Source of the DNA: Bacillota bacterium
GTDB taxonomy: Bacteria > Bacillota > Clostridia > Oscillospirales > Ruminococcaceae
Assembly: GCA_023421245.1 (NCBI GenBank)
Contig: JAEZTV010000019.1
Span: forward strand, 1 to 64,000
Direction: 5' to 3'
DNA length: 64,000 nt
Shown here one piece after another: positions 9,101 to 18,067 of this stretch; within the stretch, counting starts at the first letter, position 1, and each line of letters opens with the position of its first letter. A program made the translations under genes and the position numbers. The notes beneath the pieces were generated by a model. That model had not been told where the DNA came from and ran no database searches. It saw only the letters and a program-made list of their open reading frames with translations.

Positions 9101-12100
9101 CTGGACGCAATATGCGCGCAGCTCGGTACGCTTATTGACGAAGCCGATCTTACGGTGTTTTACAACAAGCGCAAAAAGCTGTTTTCGGTGGGGTACGATT
9201 GCGAGACGCAGTCGCTCAGCCGCTCGCATTATGACCTTTTGATGAGCGAGGCACGCCTGACCAGCTATTTTGCAGTCGCCACAGGGCAGGTGCCAAAAAA
9301 ACACTGGGGGGCGCTTGCGCGTACACTCGCGCGGCAGGGTACCTTTGCGGGGCCGATTTCATGGGGCGGCAGCGTATTTGAATACTTTATGCCCCACCTT
9401 TTGCTGCCCGTTTACGAGGGTTCGCTGTTGTACGAAGCGCTTCGGTTTTGCATCTACTGCCAAAAGCTGCGCGGGCGAACACTGGCGCTTCCGTGGGGCG
9501 TGTCTGAAAGTGGGTTTTACGCGTTTGACAATATGCTTAACTACCGCTACAAGGCGCACGGTGTGCAGAAACTGGGGCTTGCGCGCGGGCTGAACACCGA
9601 GTATGTTGTGTCGCCCTATTCTTCGTTTCTTACCATGCAGTATGACCTGCACGGCGCACTAAAGAACCTTGCGGAGCTTGAAAAAATCGGCATGGTGGGC
9701 AGGTGGGGGTTTTACGAAGCGTGCGATTACACCACCCACCGTACAGGGGCATACAAGCGCGGCATCGTGCGCAGCTATATGGCGCATCATCTGGGCATGA
9801 GTATGATTGCAATAAATAATGTGGTACACAATGATTGCATGCAGCACCGCTTTATGTCCGACCGCGCCATGATGGCGGCAAAGGAGCTGCTTAAGGAGAA
9901 GATTGCAGCGGGAAGCCTTATCTTTGATGATATCCCCGACCGCGGAGAGCCACCGCGCCACGGGCGCGAAACACCAACCGAGGAGGTTTATGCCAACGTG
10001 TCACCGCAAAACCCGCATGTTCAGATACTCTCAAACGGCGAACTGACTGCAGTGCTCAGCGACAGCGGCATACAGCACATCTCATACGGCAGCATCGACA
10101 TCACAAGGCGCACCACCGACCCGCTGCGTGCGCCATGCGGTGTGTTCTTTGCCGCGAAGATGCAAGATGATGTTGTAAGCGCCACCGCCGCCCCTTTTTA
10201 CAATGCAGACACAAAGCATGTGGCAAAGTTGTTTGCCACAGGGGTGGAGTACTACGGTATAAAGGACCTGCTCGAAGCGGGGCTGCAGGTGTGTGTGAAT
10301 ACCGACTACCCTGTATGCCAGTATATCGGTGTGGTTAAAAACAACTCCCCAAAAAAGGAGAAGATTCAGGTACTCATCTATTTGGAGCCTGCCCTTGCCG
10401 GGTTTCGCGAAATGGAGGCGCATCCCGCATTTACAAGGCTGTTCTTGCAGGCGGCATACGATCGCGCCTCCAGCAGCTTAATTTTCAGCCGCCGCACCCG
10501 CCTGTACGAGACCGATGTCAGCATCGCCATCGGTTTTTTGGATGAAACGGCGTTTGAATACGAAACGGTAAAATACAAGCTGCTCACACTGCCCTATGGC
10601 ATTGCTTCTCTGGCACAGGCGTTTGAACGTCCTTTTTTAGGCGGCGAGGGCGTGCCCGATGCGGTTTGTGCAATTCGTACGGAGATAGAGCTTGCGGCGG
10701 GTGCGCAAAAGGAGCTTAGCTTTGTCATCGCGGTGGACGACACGCAGGAGGGCGCGGTGTCGCGCGTGGTAGCGGCGCGCCGCAGAGGGGCGATAAGCTC
10801 GGCGCGCGCGGCACGTTCTCCGGTATCCACAACAGGGCTCGAAGACAGAATAGGGCAGAGTGTTCTGCCGCAGCTGTTTTATCCGCGGCGTGAATGCCGC
10901 GACAGCATTGCCGCCGCACTGATAAATGAGCTTGGTGTGTATGGGTTGTGGGGGCTGTCAATCTCGGGCGATTTCCCCATTGTTCTTATTGAGGTGCACG
11001 ACCCGGACGATGTGGTACGCTGTGAGGGATATATCAAGCTCATGCAAAAGCTTCGGGTATGCAATGTGTTCTTTGATCTTGTGGTGCTGTACCACAACGC
11101 GGTGCATGACGACGCTATCCGCGCGGCGCTTTCACAGCTTGCCTATGACTGTATGGCCGAGGATCTGCTTGGCGCACGGGTGGGCATCCACGCTGTCAAC
11201 CTTGCATTCCACGATGCCAAGGTGCGCACGCTTCTTTATGCGGCGGCAAGTCATGTGGTGGAGCAAACGCTTGTGCGCCCGCCCCATCCTGTTACGGACT
11301 ATCTTCCGCTGCATATTACGCCGGTCGAACAGGAGCGGCTAACCCTTGTAGGGGAGGATAGAATTCTTGGCGGCGCGTTCACGCGCGAACGGTTTTACGT
11401 TACCGGCACACCGGATGCGCCGTGGTGCCATGTGCTATCCAATCCTGTGTTTGGTACTTTGGTGTCGAATAAGGCGCTGGGCTTTAGCTGGGCGGTGAAT
11501 GCGCGGGAAAATAAACTCACCCCATGGTTTAACGACCTGTCGCTCGACAACGTGGGCGAGATGCTGCTGATGGATACCGGCGGGGTACGCTATGACCTTG
11601 TGGGCGGTGCGCTGGCATCGTTCTCTCCCCGTGACGCGGTGTACGAGGGGCGTGCGGCAGGCGGAAAGCTAAAAACAACCGTAACAGTCACAATCTCCCC
11701 TACATCGTGTGCAAAATACTTGGATGTGGCGCTGGAAAACACGAAGGAGGAGGCGATGGATATCGAACTGAGCTATTATACCGAGCCGGTGCTTGGCGTA
11801 AACCGCACCACCGCGCGCCATCTCATCCCGGGCATGCACAGCGGAATGCTCACGCTCGTAAACCCCTTTAATACCGCGGTGGGCGGCTGTATGGCGGTGG
11901 GGTGCGATAAAACGGAGGTGTTCTATCACTGCGAACGCGCTGCGTTTTTATGCGGAAATACGGTTCCTGAGCTGCCCTATCCAAACGACGACCCCTGTGC
12001 GGCGGTAATCCATCCCTTTAAGCTGCCGCCGAGCGGCAGGTACACCGTGCGGTTTGTACTTTGCTATGGCAAAGACCGGGATGCCTGCGTACGCCAGCAA

Positions 12101-13633
12101 AGGTTAGTACAGCAACGGCGCGAAGAAGAGAACAGCATATGGATCGATACCCCCGACCGCCTGCTTAATCATCTGATTAACACATGGCTGCCGTACCAGA
12201 CCAAGCACGCGCGTGTGACAGGCCGTACCGGATACTACCAGTGCGGCGGTGCATGGGGATTTCGCGACCAGCTGCAGGATGTGTGCGCAACACTGCTGCT
12301 GTCACCCAAAATCGCGCGTCAGCATATTCTGCGTGCGGCAGGGGCACAGTTTAAGGAGGGTGACGTATTGCACTGGTGGCACAGTCTGCCCGAGCGGGGC
12401 GGTGGAATGCGCGGCGTGCGCACCCGTTACAGCGACGATTTGCTATGGCTGCCGTATACCGTATGCGAATACCTCGAAAAAACCGGCGACCGGTCGGTGC
12501 TGCAGGTGCGCATCCCCTATCTTGGGGGTGCACCGCTTTCATCAGGTGAGCAGGAACGCTATTTTGGGCCGCCGGTATCGGATGAAGTGGGCGATATCTA
12601 CGATCACTGCTGCCGCGCCATTGACCGCGCTATGCGCCTCGGCGAGCACGGCCTGCCGCTCATCGGCTGCGGCGACTGGAATGACGGCTTTAACACGGTA
12701 GGTGCAGAGGGGCGGGGAGAAAGTGTGTGGCTGGCACTGTTTCTTGCCCATGTACTCGACCGTTTTGTGCCGGTATGTAAAGAGCGCGGCGATACCGAGC
12801 GCGCCGAGCGTCTTGCCAACAATGCCGAGCTGCTGCGCGGCGCGGTGGATGAACACTGCTATGACGGCGCGTGGTATCTGCGCGCGTTTTATGATGACGG
12901 CACGAAAATGGGCAGTGCGCATAACGACGAATGCCGCATCGATTCATTACCCCAAAGCTTCGCGGTTTTTGCGAACATGCCTGACCGGCATCGGGTACAC
13001 ACCGCCCTTCAAAGTGCCTACAGCAAGCTTGTGGACCGGGAAAACGGGATTGTGCGCCTGTTTACCCCTTCGTTTAACAAGGGGATGCAAAACCCCGGTT
13101 ATGTTAAGGCGTACCCGCCGGGCATCCGTGAAAATGGCGGGCAGTACACCCATGCCGCCATTTGGCTTGCGCAGGCGATGCTCAAGGCCGGCATGACCGA
13201 AAAAGGCTACGAGCTGCTGTGCCTGATCAACCCTGCCGCTAAATACAAGGAGGAACGCACCGCGCGCGATTATAAGCTGGAGCCTTACTATCTGGCGGCC
13301 GATGTGTACACCAACCCTGCCGTCTATGGCAAGGGGGGATGGAGCATCTACACCGGCGCCGCGGCATGGTATTACCGTGCGGTAGTCGAAGACCTTTTGG
13401 GTGTTTGCCTGCGCGGGCAGACGCTTGAGCTTGCGCCACGCATTCCGGCTGCGTGGGATGGCTTTGGCATGCGCCTTTCATTCTTTGGTACAAGCGTACG
13501 GGTGCGTATTTCGCGAACAAACAGCGGTGCGCCTGTCGCAATAACAATCCCGCTCGACGGTGGGGTACACGATATCAAGCTTTCGTGCGCCGTGCAAAAT
13601 GACGCAAACCCCGACGCGGAGCAAAATCATTAA
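6185..13633 (+). CDS. Cyclic beta-1,2-glucan synthase-like giant enzyme
   Basis: A 2,482-residue membrane enzyme related to NdvB/ChvB/Cgs. Domains in order: membrane segments near 268-311; a GT84-type glycosyltransferase with ALDADTG (Asp471, Asp473); more membrane segments near 659-695 and 787-823; a glycoamylase-like transglycosylase region around 1050-1225 (now called GH189 in this family) with SYMAHHLGMS; then two beta-sandwich modules and a GH94 phosphorylase-like domain with GDWNDGF (residues 2163-2169) and GRGESVWL. In family members these parts polymerise beta-1,2-glucose from UDP-glucose, cyclise it and trim its length. GTG 6185 is chosen because AAGGAG lies 8 bases upstream and the longer frame would translate the hairpin region. 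It is monocistronic. Whether the product is cyclic or linear cannot be told. Confidence 0.88.
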   Translation: MKTGYSDNPIDRARIPDNPPSKRPVALRKSTAEELKVLWQLYRRVCKEKTRAGAWQWLYENYYTLQAEGRAVVRALRHENPLPSLEGVSVPVVYHLISSSFVAKRSELTGESLERFLCEMQKDAPFSVAELCFVPAALRCAYIKECRRACEMDAADEDAQRLFAYGIGSLRAIGDICFEDILVNCSAVEQVLQQDPSGDYPGMDEESKNLYRFKVSRIAAAQGISEVQAAGNMLAYAQEGENARTRHIGHAIFSEDDSHRPARARGRCALTLMAVVPLVLTIAFGIFLNSIWAGVLLYLPLWEIVRPLIEQFSLRGVPITVIPRIALERDLPSGAYTLVTVSTLMPRPEDATALEKHLENLYITNGGAGVGFMVLADFKEDKAAANPKDKAMLAAAQGVITRLNARFGDCFFLLVRKRSYSKSSKKFGGWERKRGAITQLVRFIAGQSIPLLLFCGNMETLRRTRYILALDADTGLLLGSVSQLVGAAIHPLNRAEVSKETGTVTRGYGVFVPRISVSLESAYKTGFSKVMAGSGGITAYGAACPSLYQDLFGSGVFSGKGLIDVRAFYEVMDQRFDEGIILSHDILEGEYLRTAFVSDVELTESFPKNASAFFARLHRWIRGDVQNAPFILSTIRRAGAEERNVLPALGRYKLFDNIRRAATPVVAYLCIIAAFFTDSPLCHSLALGGFFAMTGPQLAAAAASSFASRGFALSREYYAKVLPAALESISQAFFSFVFLPKHAFVAADAMLRSTYRMLLSHEKLLEWTTAADSERGGKRLVSHAKDLLPGILTGSMLLFSAVSVLRLFGLLFLLSPFVAFISARETDQRQRKTSPQTQDVLTSYAAMMWRYYEKTCTARENYLPPDNVQEAPCYAVAHRTSPTNIGLMLLCVLAARDFHFITTEEMAQRIERTLATILRMERFYGNLYNWYDTRTLALLQPAFVSSVDSANFLCCLVALREGIKEYITDPARLDAICAQLGTLIDEADLTVFYNKRKKLFSVGYDCETQSLSRSHYDLLMSEARLTSYFAVATGQVPKKHWGALARTLARQGTFAGPISWGGSVFEYFMPHLLLPVYEGSLLYEALRFCIYCQKLRGRTLALPWGVSESGFYAFDNMLNYRYKAHGVQKLGLARGLNTEYVVSPYSSFLTMQYDLHGALKNLAELEKIGMVGRWGFYEACDYTTHRTGAYKRGIVRSYMAHHLGMSMIAINNVVHNDCMQHRFMSDRAMMAAKELLKEKIAAGSLIFDDIPDRGEPPRHGRETPTEEVYANVSPQNPHVQILSNGELTAVLSDSGIQHISYGSIDITRRTTDPLRAPCGVFFAAKMQDDVVSATAAPFYNADTKHVAKLFATGVEYYGIKDLLEAGLQVCVNTDYPVCQYIGVVKNNSPKKEKIQVLIYLEPALAGFREMEAHPAFTRLFLQAAYDRASSSLIFSRRTRLYETDVSIAIGFLDETAFEYETVKYKLLTLPYGIASLAQAFERPFLGGEGVPDAVCAIRTEIELAAGAQKELSFVIAVDDTQEGAVSRVVAARRRGAISSARAARSPVSTTGLEDRIGQSVLPQLFYPRRECRDSIAAALINELGVYGLWGLSISGDFPIVLIEVHDPDDVVRCEGYIKLMQKLRVCNVFFDLVVLYHNAVHDDAIRAALSQLAYDCMAEDLLGARVGIHAVNLAFHDAKVRTLLYAAASHVVEQTLVRPPHPVTDYLPLHITPVEQERLTLVGEDRILGGAFTRERFYVTGTPDAPWCHVLSNPVFGTLVSNKALGFSWAVNARENKLTPWFNDLSLDNVGEMLLMDTGGVRYDLVGGALASFSPRDAVYEGRAAGGKLKTTVTVTISPTSCAKYLDVALENTKEEAMDIELSYYTEPVLGVNRTTARHLIPGMHSGMLTLVNPFNTAVGGCMAVGCDKTEVFYHCERAAFLCGNTVPELPYPNDDPCAAVIHPFKLPPSGRYTVRFVLCYGKDRDACVRQQRLVQQRREEENSIWIDTPDRLLNHLINTWLPYQTKHARVTGRTGYYQCGGAWGFRDQLQDVCATLLLSPKIARQHILRAAGAQFKEGDVLHWWHSLPERGGGMRGVRTRYSDDLLWLPYTVCEYLEKTGDRSVLQVRIPYLGGAPLSSGEQERYFGPPVSDEVGDIYDHCCRAIDRAMRLGEHGLPLIGCGDWNDGFNTVGAEGRGESVWLALFLAHVLDRFVPVCKERGDTERAERLANNAELLRGAVDEHCYDGAWYLRAFYDDGTKMGSAHNDECRIDSLPQSFAVFANMPDRHRVHTALQSAYSKLVDRENGIVRLFTPSFNKGMQNPGYVKAYPPGIRENGGQYTHAAIWLAQAMLKAGMTEKGYELLCLINPAAKYKEERTARDYKLEPYYLAADVYTNPAVYGKGGWSIYTGAAAWYYRAVVEDLLGVCLRGQTLELAPRIPAAWDGFGMRLSFFGTSVRVRISRTNSGAPVAITIPLDGGVHDIKLSCAVQNDANPDAEQNH

Positions 13634-14024
13634 TTCAGTGTTAATTTTGCCTGCTGCACTGGTGCTAAACGCCAATGTGTGGTAAAATAATGTCTGCCGA
13701 GCAAACCTATTTTCGGTTTGCTCACGCGGCGGCACCGTGCGGCCATTACTTGATGTCTCATTGAACCGGTGTTTCCAGAAGAAAGCGCCGCTCCAAGCAC
13801 AAGATTTTCCTCAGGAAAGCCCTGTGCTTGGGAAAATCAAAAGCATCGTAAATACCAAGACTGTTTCCGTATTATTCTCTTTACCGCAGTTTTTGATCTG
13901 TTCAACGGACATTAAAATAATTGTTGGTGAATAAATGGAAAGCCCCTATCTGTGTATGAACAGCGCACGCAGTGTGCGCTTAGATCAGGATAAATAATCC
14001 GGCTCTTGCCAACGGAGGACAGGT
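13634..14024. other. Intergenic region with several hairpins, no gene
   Basis: A hairpin GAGCAAACC/GGTTTGCTC (13699-13707 with 13715-13723) has no T-run, so it is not a clear terminator. Further on, CAAGCACA (13794-13801) can pair with TGTGCTTG (13823-13830), and GATTTTCC (13803-13810) with GGAAAATC (13831-13838); the two are interleaved. A 65-codon open frame at 13737-13934 crosses these structures, has no ribosome-binding site and is not called. Confidence 0.5.
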
Positions 14025-15308
14025 ATGTCAAACAAGCTAAACCGAGAGAAAATTGCGCAAAACGTGTATTTTTCCAGCGTTACCGATGCGCGTTACAAAA
14101 CAAACCGCATATCGGTAAACTTGATGGTGCCGCTTGAGCGTAAAACGGCAACCGCAAATGCTCTGCTGTGCGCCGTCTTGCGTAAATGCAGCGCGGAATA
14201 CAAAAGCTTTACCGACATCAATGCAAAGCTGTGCGATCTTTACGGCGCATATCTTGACAGCGATATGCTTAAAATCGGAGAGGATCAGGGCATCAGCCTG
14301 TTTGTCACCTCAATCGATGACCGTTATGCGCTGGGCGCAGAGCCGGTAACCGAACAGGCGGCGCGCCTGTTGTGTTCGCTGCTGCTTCGCCCTGCTATTG
14401 GAGACGGTTCGTTCCCCGAGCAGGTGCTTGAGGTGGAGAAGCAGGTGCTTATTGACCAGATCGAATCGGAGATTAATGAAAAGCGCAGCTATGCCATCAT
14501 GCAGTGCTCCAAGCACATGTGCGCGGAGGAACGCTTTGCCGTACCGCGCTACGGCTATAAGCAGGATGTACCCGGTATCACGGGAAAAGCCCTTGCCGAA
14601 GCCTACCACAACCTGATTACCGGCGCAAAGGTCGAGATATTTTTTGCCGGCTGCGGCAACCCCGAAGACGCAAAGCAAATCTTTGCCGAGGCATTTTCGC
14701 ATATCACGCGCTCGTCCGGGCAAGCACTTTTTACCGAGGTGCGCGGCGAGGTGGAGACGGTAAAAGAGATTACCGAGCATATGGATATTGCACAGTCTAA
14801 GCTTGTGCTGGGTTTTCGGGCGGGTGCGAGTGTTGCGGATGAACACAAGAGCCTGGTGGCATTTTTGGCATCGGCGATTTATGGTGCAACGCCGACCTCC
14901 AAGCTGTTTCGCAACGTGCGCGAAAAGCTTAGCCTGTGCTACTACTGTGCTGCACGCTACGACCGCTACAAGGGCATCGTGATGGTCGATTGCGGCATTG
15001 AGGCTGCCAATATGCAAAAGGCACGTGATGAGATTTTGCACCAGCTCGATGAAATGCGAAACGCAAACATCTCGCAAGAAGAGCTTAGCAATGCGGTGCT
15101 CGCCATCAAAAATGGCTATAATGCGGTGTTTGACTCCACAAAATCGGTAGAAACCTACTATCTCGGACAGATTTTTGCGGGAACCTCCCGCGACCCCGAG
15201 GCGGTAGCCGCGCAGCTTGAGACCGTCACCGTAGAGCAGCTTGCGGCAGCGGCACAGGGCATTCAGCTTGATACGGTGTACTTCCTGACAGGGCAGGAGA
15301 AGGCATAG
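14025..15308 (+). CDS. YfmF-type M16 peptidase homologue (inactive partner)
   Basis: A 427-residue M16 (insulinase/pitrilysin) family protein. It lacks the HxxEH zinc motif, as expected for the non-catalytic partner in two-subunit M16 enzymes, and retains the later family features (a predicted R/Y pair in CYYCAARYDRYKG). It best fits the B. subtilis YmfF type, in recent annotation linked to EF-P 5-aminopentanol modification and named YfmF. GGAGG precedes the ATG. It is followed after 61 bases by the catalytic partner, so the two should be co-expressed and probably form a heterodimer. No EF-P gene is in the window. Confidence 0.85.
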   Translation: MSNKLNREKIAQNVYFSSVTDARYKTNRISVNLMVPLERKTATANALLCAVLRKCSAEYKSFTDINAKLCDLYGAYLDSDMLKIGEDQGISLFVTSIDDRYALGAEPVTEQAARLLCSLLLRPAIGDGSFPEQVLEVEKQVLIDQIESEINEKRSYAIMQCSKHMCAEERFAVPRYGYKQDVPGITGKALAEAYHNLITGAKVEIFFAGCGNPEDAKQIFAEAFSHITRSSGQALFTEVRGEVETVKEITEHMDIAQSKLVLGFRAGASVADEHKSLVAFLASAIYGATPTSKLFRNVREKLSLCYYCAARYDRYKGIVMVDCGIEAANMQKARDEILHQLDEMRNANISQEELSNAVLAIKNGYNAVFDSTKSVETYYLGQIFAGTSRDPEAVAAQLETVTVEQLAAAAQGIQLDTVYFLTGQEKA

Positions 15309-15369
15309 CAAGTTCGCAGTTTGGTTTTGTCTGCCTTTGTGGCACAAGACCGGAAAGGCATGGTTATAT

Positions 15370-16659
15370 ATGAGAAACATGCAGACCATTAAAAACGAGC
15401 TGCTGGGAGAGCGGTATTACAGATACGAACATCCAAGCGGGCTAACGGTTCTTTTATGCCCCATGGCCGGATACAGCTCGGCCTATGCATTGTTTGCAAC
15501 AAAATACGGTTCGCTCGACACCTGTTTTAAGACGACGGATGAGTCGGAGCTTGTAGAGGTGCCGGAAGGCATCGCGCATTTCTTGGAGCACAAGATGTTC
15601 GAGGACGAGGACGGCGACGCGTTTGAAAAGTACGCCAAAACAGGTGCCAGTGCCAATGCTTTCACCTCGTTTGACCGCACGGCATACGAGTTTTTGTCGT
15701 CCGGCGAGGTATACGAGGCGCTTGAGGTTCTGCTGTCTATGGTGACTACCCCATACTTTACCCAGCAGTCGGTGGAAAAAGAGCAGGGTATCATCGGGCA
15801 GGAGATCGAGATGTATAACGACAACCCCGGCTGGAGGGTGTTCTTTAACCTATTGCGCGCCATGTATGTCAAAAATCCTATTCGCATTGATATTGCCGGC
15901 ACGCAGCAGACCATTGCGCAGATTGATAAGGACCTGCTCTACCGCTGTTACCACACCTTTTACAACCTGCGTAACATGGTGCTTGCTGTTTCCGGCAACT
16001 TCGACCCCGAAAAGGTGCTTGCGGTATGCGACCGCTTGCTCAAACCCGCGCCCGATGTCGGTATCGACCGATTTTTCCCCGACGAGCCGGAGGAGGTAGG
16101 GCAGGAGTATATTGAGCAGCAGTTTGAGGTTTCTATCCCGCTGTTTCAGTTTGGCTATAAGGTTGCGCCTTACACAGAGCAAGAGCAGCTTCACCGCAGT
16201 GTGGCGAACGACATTTTGCTTGAGGCGGTGGCGGGTGAGGCCTCACCACTGTATGCCCGCCTGTACGAGCAGGGGCTTATTAACGACAGCTTCTCTTACG
16301 AGAGCATGATTGAGCGCGAGTGCGTTGCCAACATCTTCTCGGGCGAATCAAAGGACCCAAAGCGCGTGTGTGCCGAGATTGAGCGGGCGTTTGATGACGT
16401 GCTGCAAAACGGAATTGACGCACAGGCGTTTGAGCGCGCCAAAAAGTATTATTACGGACGCATTGTGTTTGCGTACAATAACGTGGAAGCGGTAGCATCT
16501 TCGCTTGTCACCTCGTTTATGTATGGCAGAAACGCCTACGATATTGTGGATGCCCTTACGGTCATCGACCGTGATGCGGTCAATGACACTGCGCGCCGCA
16601 ACTTTTCAGGCAAGCACACGGCACTTTCGGTGGTCACCCCCAAATTAGCCGCCGTATAA
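15370..16659 (+). CDS. YfmH-type M16 zinc peptidase (active partner)
   Basis: A 429-residue M16 peptidase with the inverted zinc motif intact: HFLEH followed by KMFEDEDGDAFEKYA and the family's ANAFTSFDRTAY stretch. The downstream acidic zinc ligand probably lies in the EKEQGIIGQEIEMYND helix. It is the catalytic half of the pair begun by the preceding gene and corresponds to B. subtilis YmfH. The start is ATG 15370 with GGAAAGG at 15352-15358; an in-frame TTG at 15337 is less likely. The substrate is unknown, although annotation of this pair refers to EF-P modification. Confidence 0.88.
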   Translation: MRNMQTIKNELLGERYYRYEHPSGLTVLLCPMAGYSSAYALFATKYGSLDTCFKTTDESELVEVPEGIAHFLEHKMFEDEDGDAFEKYAKTGASANAFTSFDRTAYEFLSSGEVYEALEVLLSMVTTPYFTQQSVEKEQGIIGQEIEMYNDNPGWRVFFNLLRAMYVKNPIRIDIAGTQQTIAQIDKDLLYRCYHTFYNLRNMVLAVSGNFDPEKVLAVCDRLLKPAPDVGIDRFFPDEPEEVGQEYIEQQFEVSIPLFQFGYKVAPYTEQEQLHRSVANDILLEAVAGEASPLYARLYEQGLINDSFSYESMIERECVANIFSGESKDPKRVCAEIERAFDDVLQNGIDAQAFERAKKYYYGRIVFAYNNVEAVASSLVTSFMYGRNAYDIVDALTVIDRDAVNDTARRNFSGKHTALSVVTPKLAAV

Positions 16660-16700
16660 GCCCCTTTTAGGGGCTACATACAACTTCCCCATGCGCGCCT

Positions 16701-16726
16701 GCCGCGGCTTGCTTTCGCGGCTTTTA
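16701..16726 (+). terminator. Probable terminator after the M16 pair
   Basis: Stem GCCGCG (16701-16706) with CGCGGC (16716-16721), 9-nt loop, followed by TTTT. A second hairpin, AGCCCC/GGGGCT at about 16660-16676, lies just before it. Confidence 0.5.
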
Positions 16727-16763
16727 TACAACGATCTATACTTAAGGAATGGAGACAACGGTT

Positions 16764-17882
16764 ATGACTGAAGTACTTAATTTTCCGGCGTTGGGTCTCT
16801 CCTTTACCCTTAACCGTGTGGCGTTTACGATTGGTCCATTTACGGTTTATTGGTACGGCATTATTATTTCGCTCGGTGTGGCGCTGGCGCTTACCTACGC
16901 GTTTGCCCGCGCAAGAAAGTCCGGCGTTCATCCGGACCGCTTTATTGATGTCATTATGGGCGGCTTTATCGGCGGCATTATCGGCGCACGGCTATACTAT
17001 GTGCTGCTGGAATGGGACATGTACAGAGACAACCTCAGTGAGATTTACAAGGTCTGGCATGGCGGCCTTGGCATCTACGGCGGGCTGATTGGTGCGCTTG
17101 TAATCGGCTACCTGATGTGCAAATGGCGCAAGGTCAAGGTGCTGCCTGCATTTGATCTTGCTGCGATGGGATTTTTGATCGGACAAAGCATCGGACGCTG
17201 GGGCAACTTTGTTAACGTCGAAGCGTTTGGCGGCAACACCACACTTCCGTGGGGCATGACCAGCAACAAGATCATGTACTATCTTGTTGCAAACGTAGAC
17301 AAGCTCAACGCACAGGGCATGAACATTGTCGTCAACGATCCTGTTCACCCAACCTTTTTATACGAATCCCTTTGGTGCGCACTGGGCTTTGTATTGCTGC
17401 ATCTGTACTTTAAACGCCGCCGGTTTGACGGCGAAATCCTCCTGCTGTACACCGCTTGGTACGGTCTTGGCCGCTTCTTCATTGAAGGCCTTCGTACCGA
17501 CAGCCTTGTTATCGGCGCGGTGCGTGTATCGCAGGTGCTCGCAGCGGTGCTGATGTTTGCGGCGATTATTCTTGAGATTATCATCCGCTACCGCATCGCC
17601 TCCGAACATGACCCCGAATACCTCAAGCCCTATGGTCAGACCGAGGAAAGCGCACTTGCACTCGCTGAGATTGACGAGTTGCTCAAAGGCAAGGGCAAGA
17701 AGAACGATGAAGAGAAGCACAATGAGGACGGACAGGACGCGGAAGAGACGCACGCCGACGCTCAGCCCGAAGAAGTGCCGTCCGCACAGGCCGAGCTAAG
17801 CGACGAAACGGATGAGCCGAAGCAAGCCGCTGCCGAAGAGCCGCTTGCTGACGGCGAACAGGACAATCAACCGGAACAATAA
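16764..17882 (+). CDS. lgt: Prolipoprotein diacylglyceryl transferase
   Basis: A 372-residue polytopic membrane enzyme that moves diacylglycerol from phosphatidylglycerol to the lipobox cysteine of prolipoproteins. About seven membrane segments are visible, with the conserved HGGLGIYGG, the Lgt signature GRWGNFVNVEAFGG, and the late YGLGRFFIEGLRTDS carrying the conserved Arg. Residues beyond about 285 are an unusual acidic, Ala/Glu/Asp-rich tail of about 90 residues with no membrane segment, longer than in typical Lgt (about 260-290 aa). ATG 16764 is preferred to ATG 16749 because AAGGAATGGAG at 16744-16754 gives proper spacing only for the former. It would serve the lipoproteins encoded elsewhere in this window. 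Confidence 0.95.
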   Translation: MTEVLNFPALGLSFTLNRVAFTIGPFTVYWYGIIISLGVALALTYAFARARKSGVHPDRFIDVIMGGFIGGIIGARLYYVLLEWDMYRDNLSEIYKVWHGGLGIYGGLIGALVIGYLMCKWRKVKVLPAFDLAAMGFLIGQSIGRWGNFVNVEAFGGNTTLPWGMTSNKIMYYLVANVDKLNAQGMNIVVNDPVHPTFLYESLWCALGFVLLHLYFKRRRFDGEILLLYTAWYGLGRFFIEGLRTDSLVIGAVRVSQVLAAVLMFAAIILEIIIRYRIASEHDPEYLKPYGQTEESALALAEIDELLKGKGKKNDEEKHNEDGQDAEETHADAQPEEVPSAQAELSDETDEPKQAAAEEPLADGEQDNQPEQ

Positions 17883-17902
17883 CAAAGGTTAAACGACACC
17901 GT

Positions 17903-17955
17903 ATGCAGGCCGTATTACGCACCCTTGGGCAGATACGGCCTGCATGCGATTTTTG
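17903..17955 (+). terminator. Terminator after lgt
   Basis: Perfect 13-bp stem ATGCAGGCCGTAT (17903-17915) with ATACGGCCTGCAT (17933-17945), a 17-nt loop, then GCGATTTTTG. Confidence 0.7.
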
Positions 17956-18067
17956 TGATATGTATTGTCAATCATCCCCTGAAATCCATGTGGCTGATAA
18001 TGAATACATTTTGCAGTTTGTTCAGTAAAATAACGAGCGACACAGCTCCGAAAGGTGAGTTTTAAAG

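Noticed and set aside
13737..13934. 65-codon open frame between the glucan synthase and yfmF
   Set aside because: Crosses the interleaved hairpins, has no ribosome-binding site and resembles no protein.
14310..15389. Long (359-codon) antisense frame opposite yfmF
   Set aside because: A shadow of a GC-biased coding gene; the plus-strand M16 protein is clearly real.
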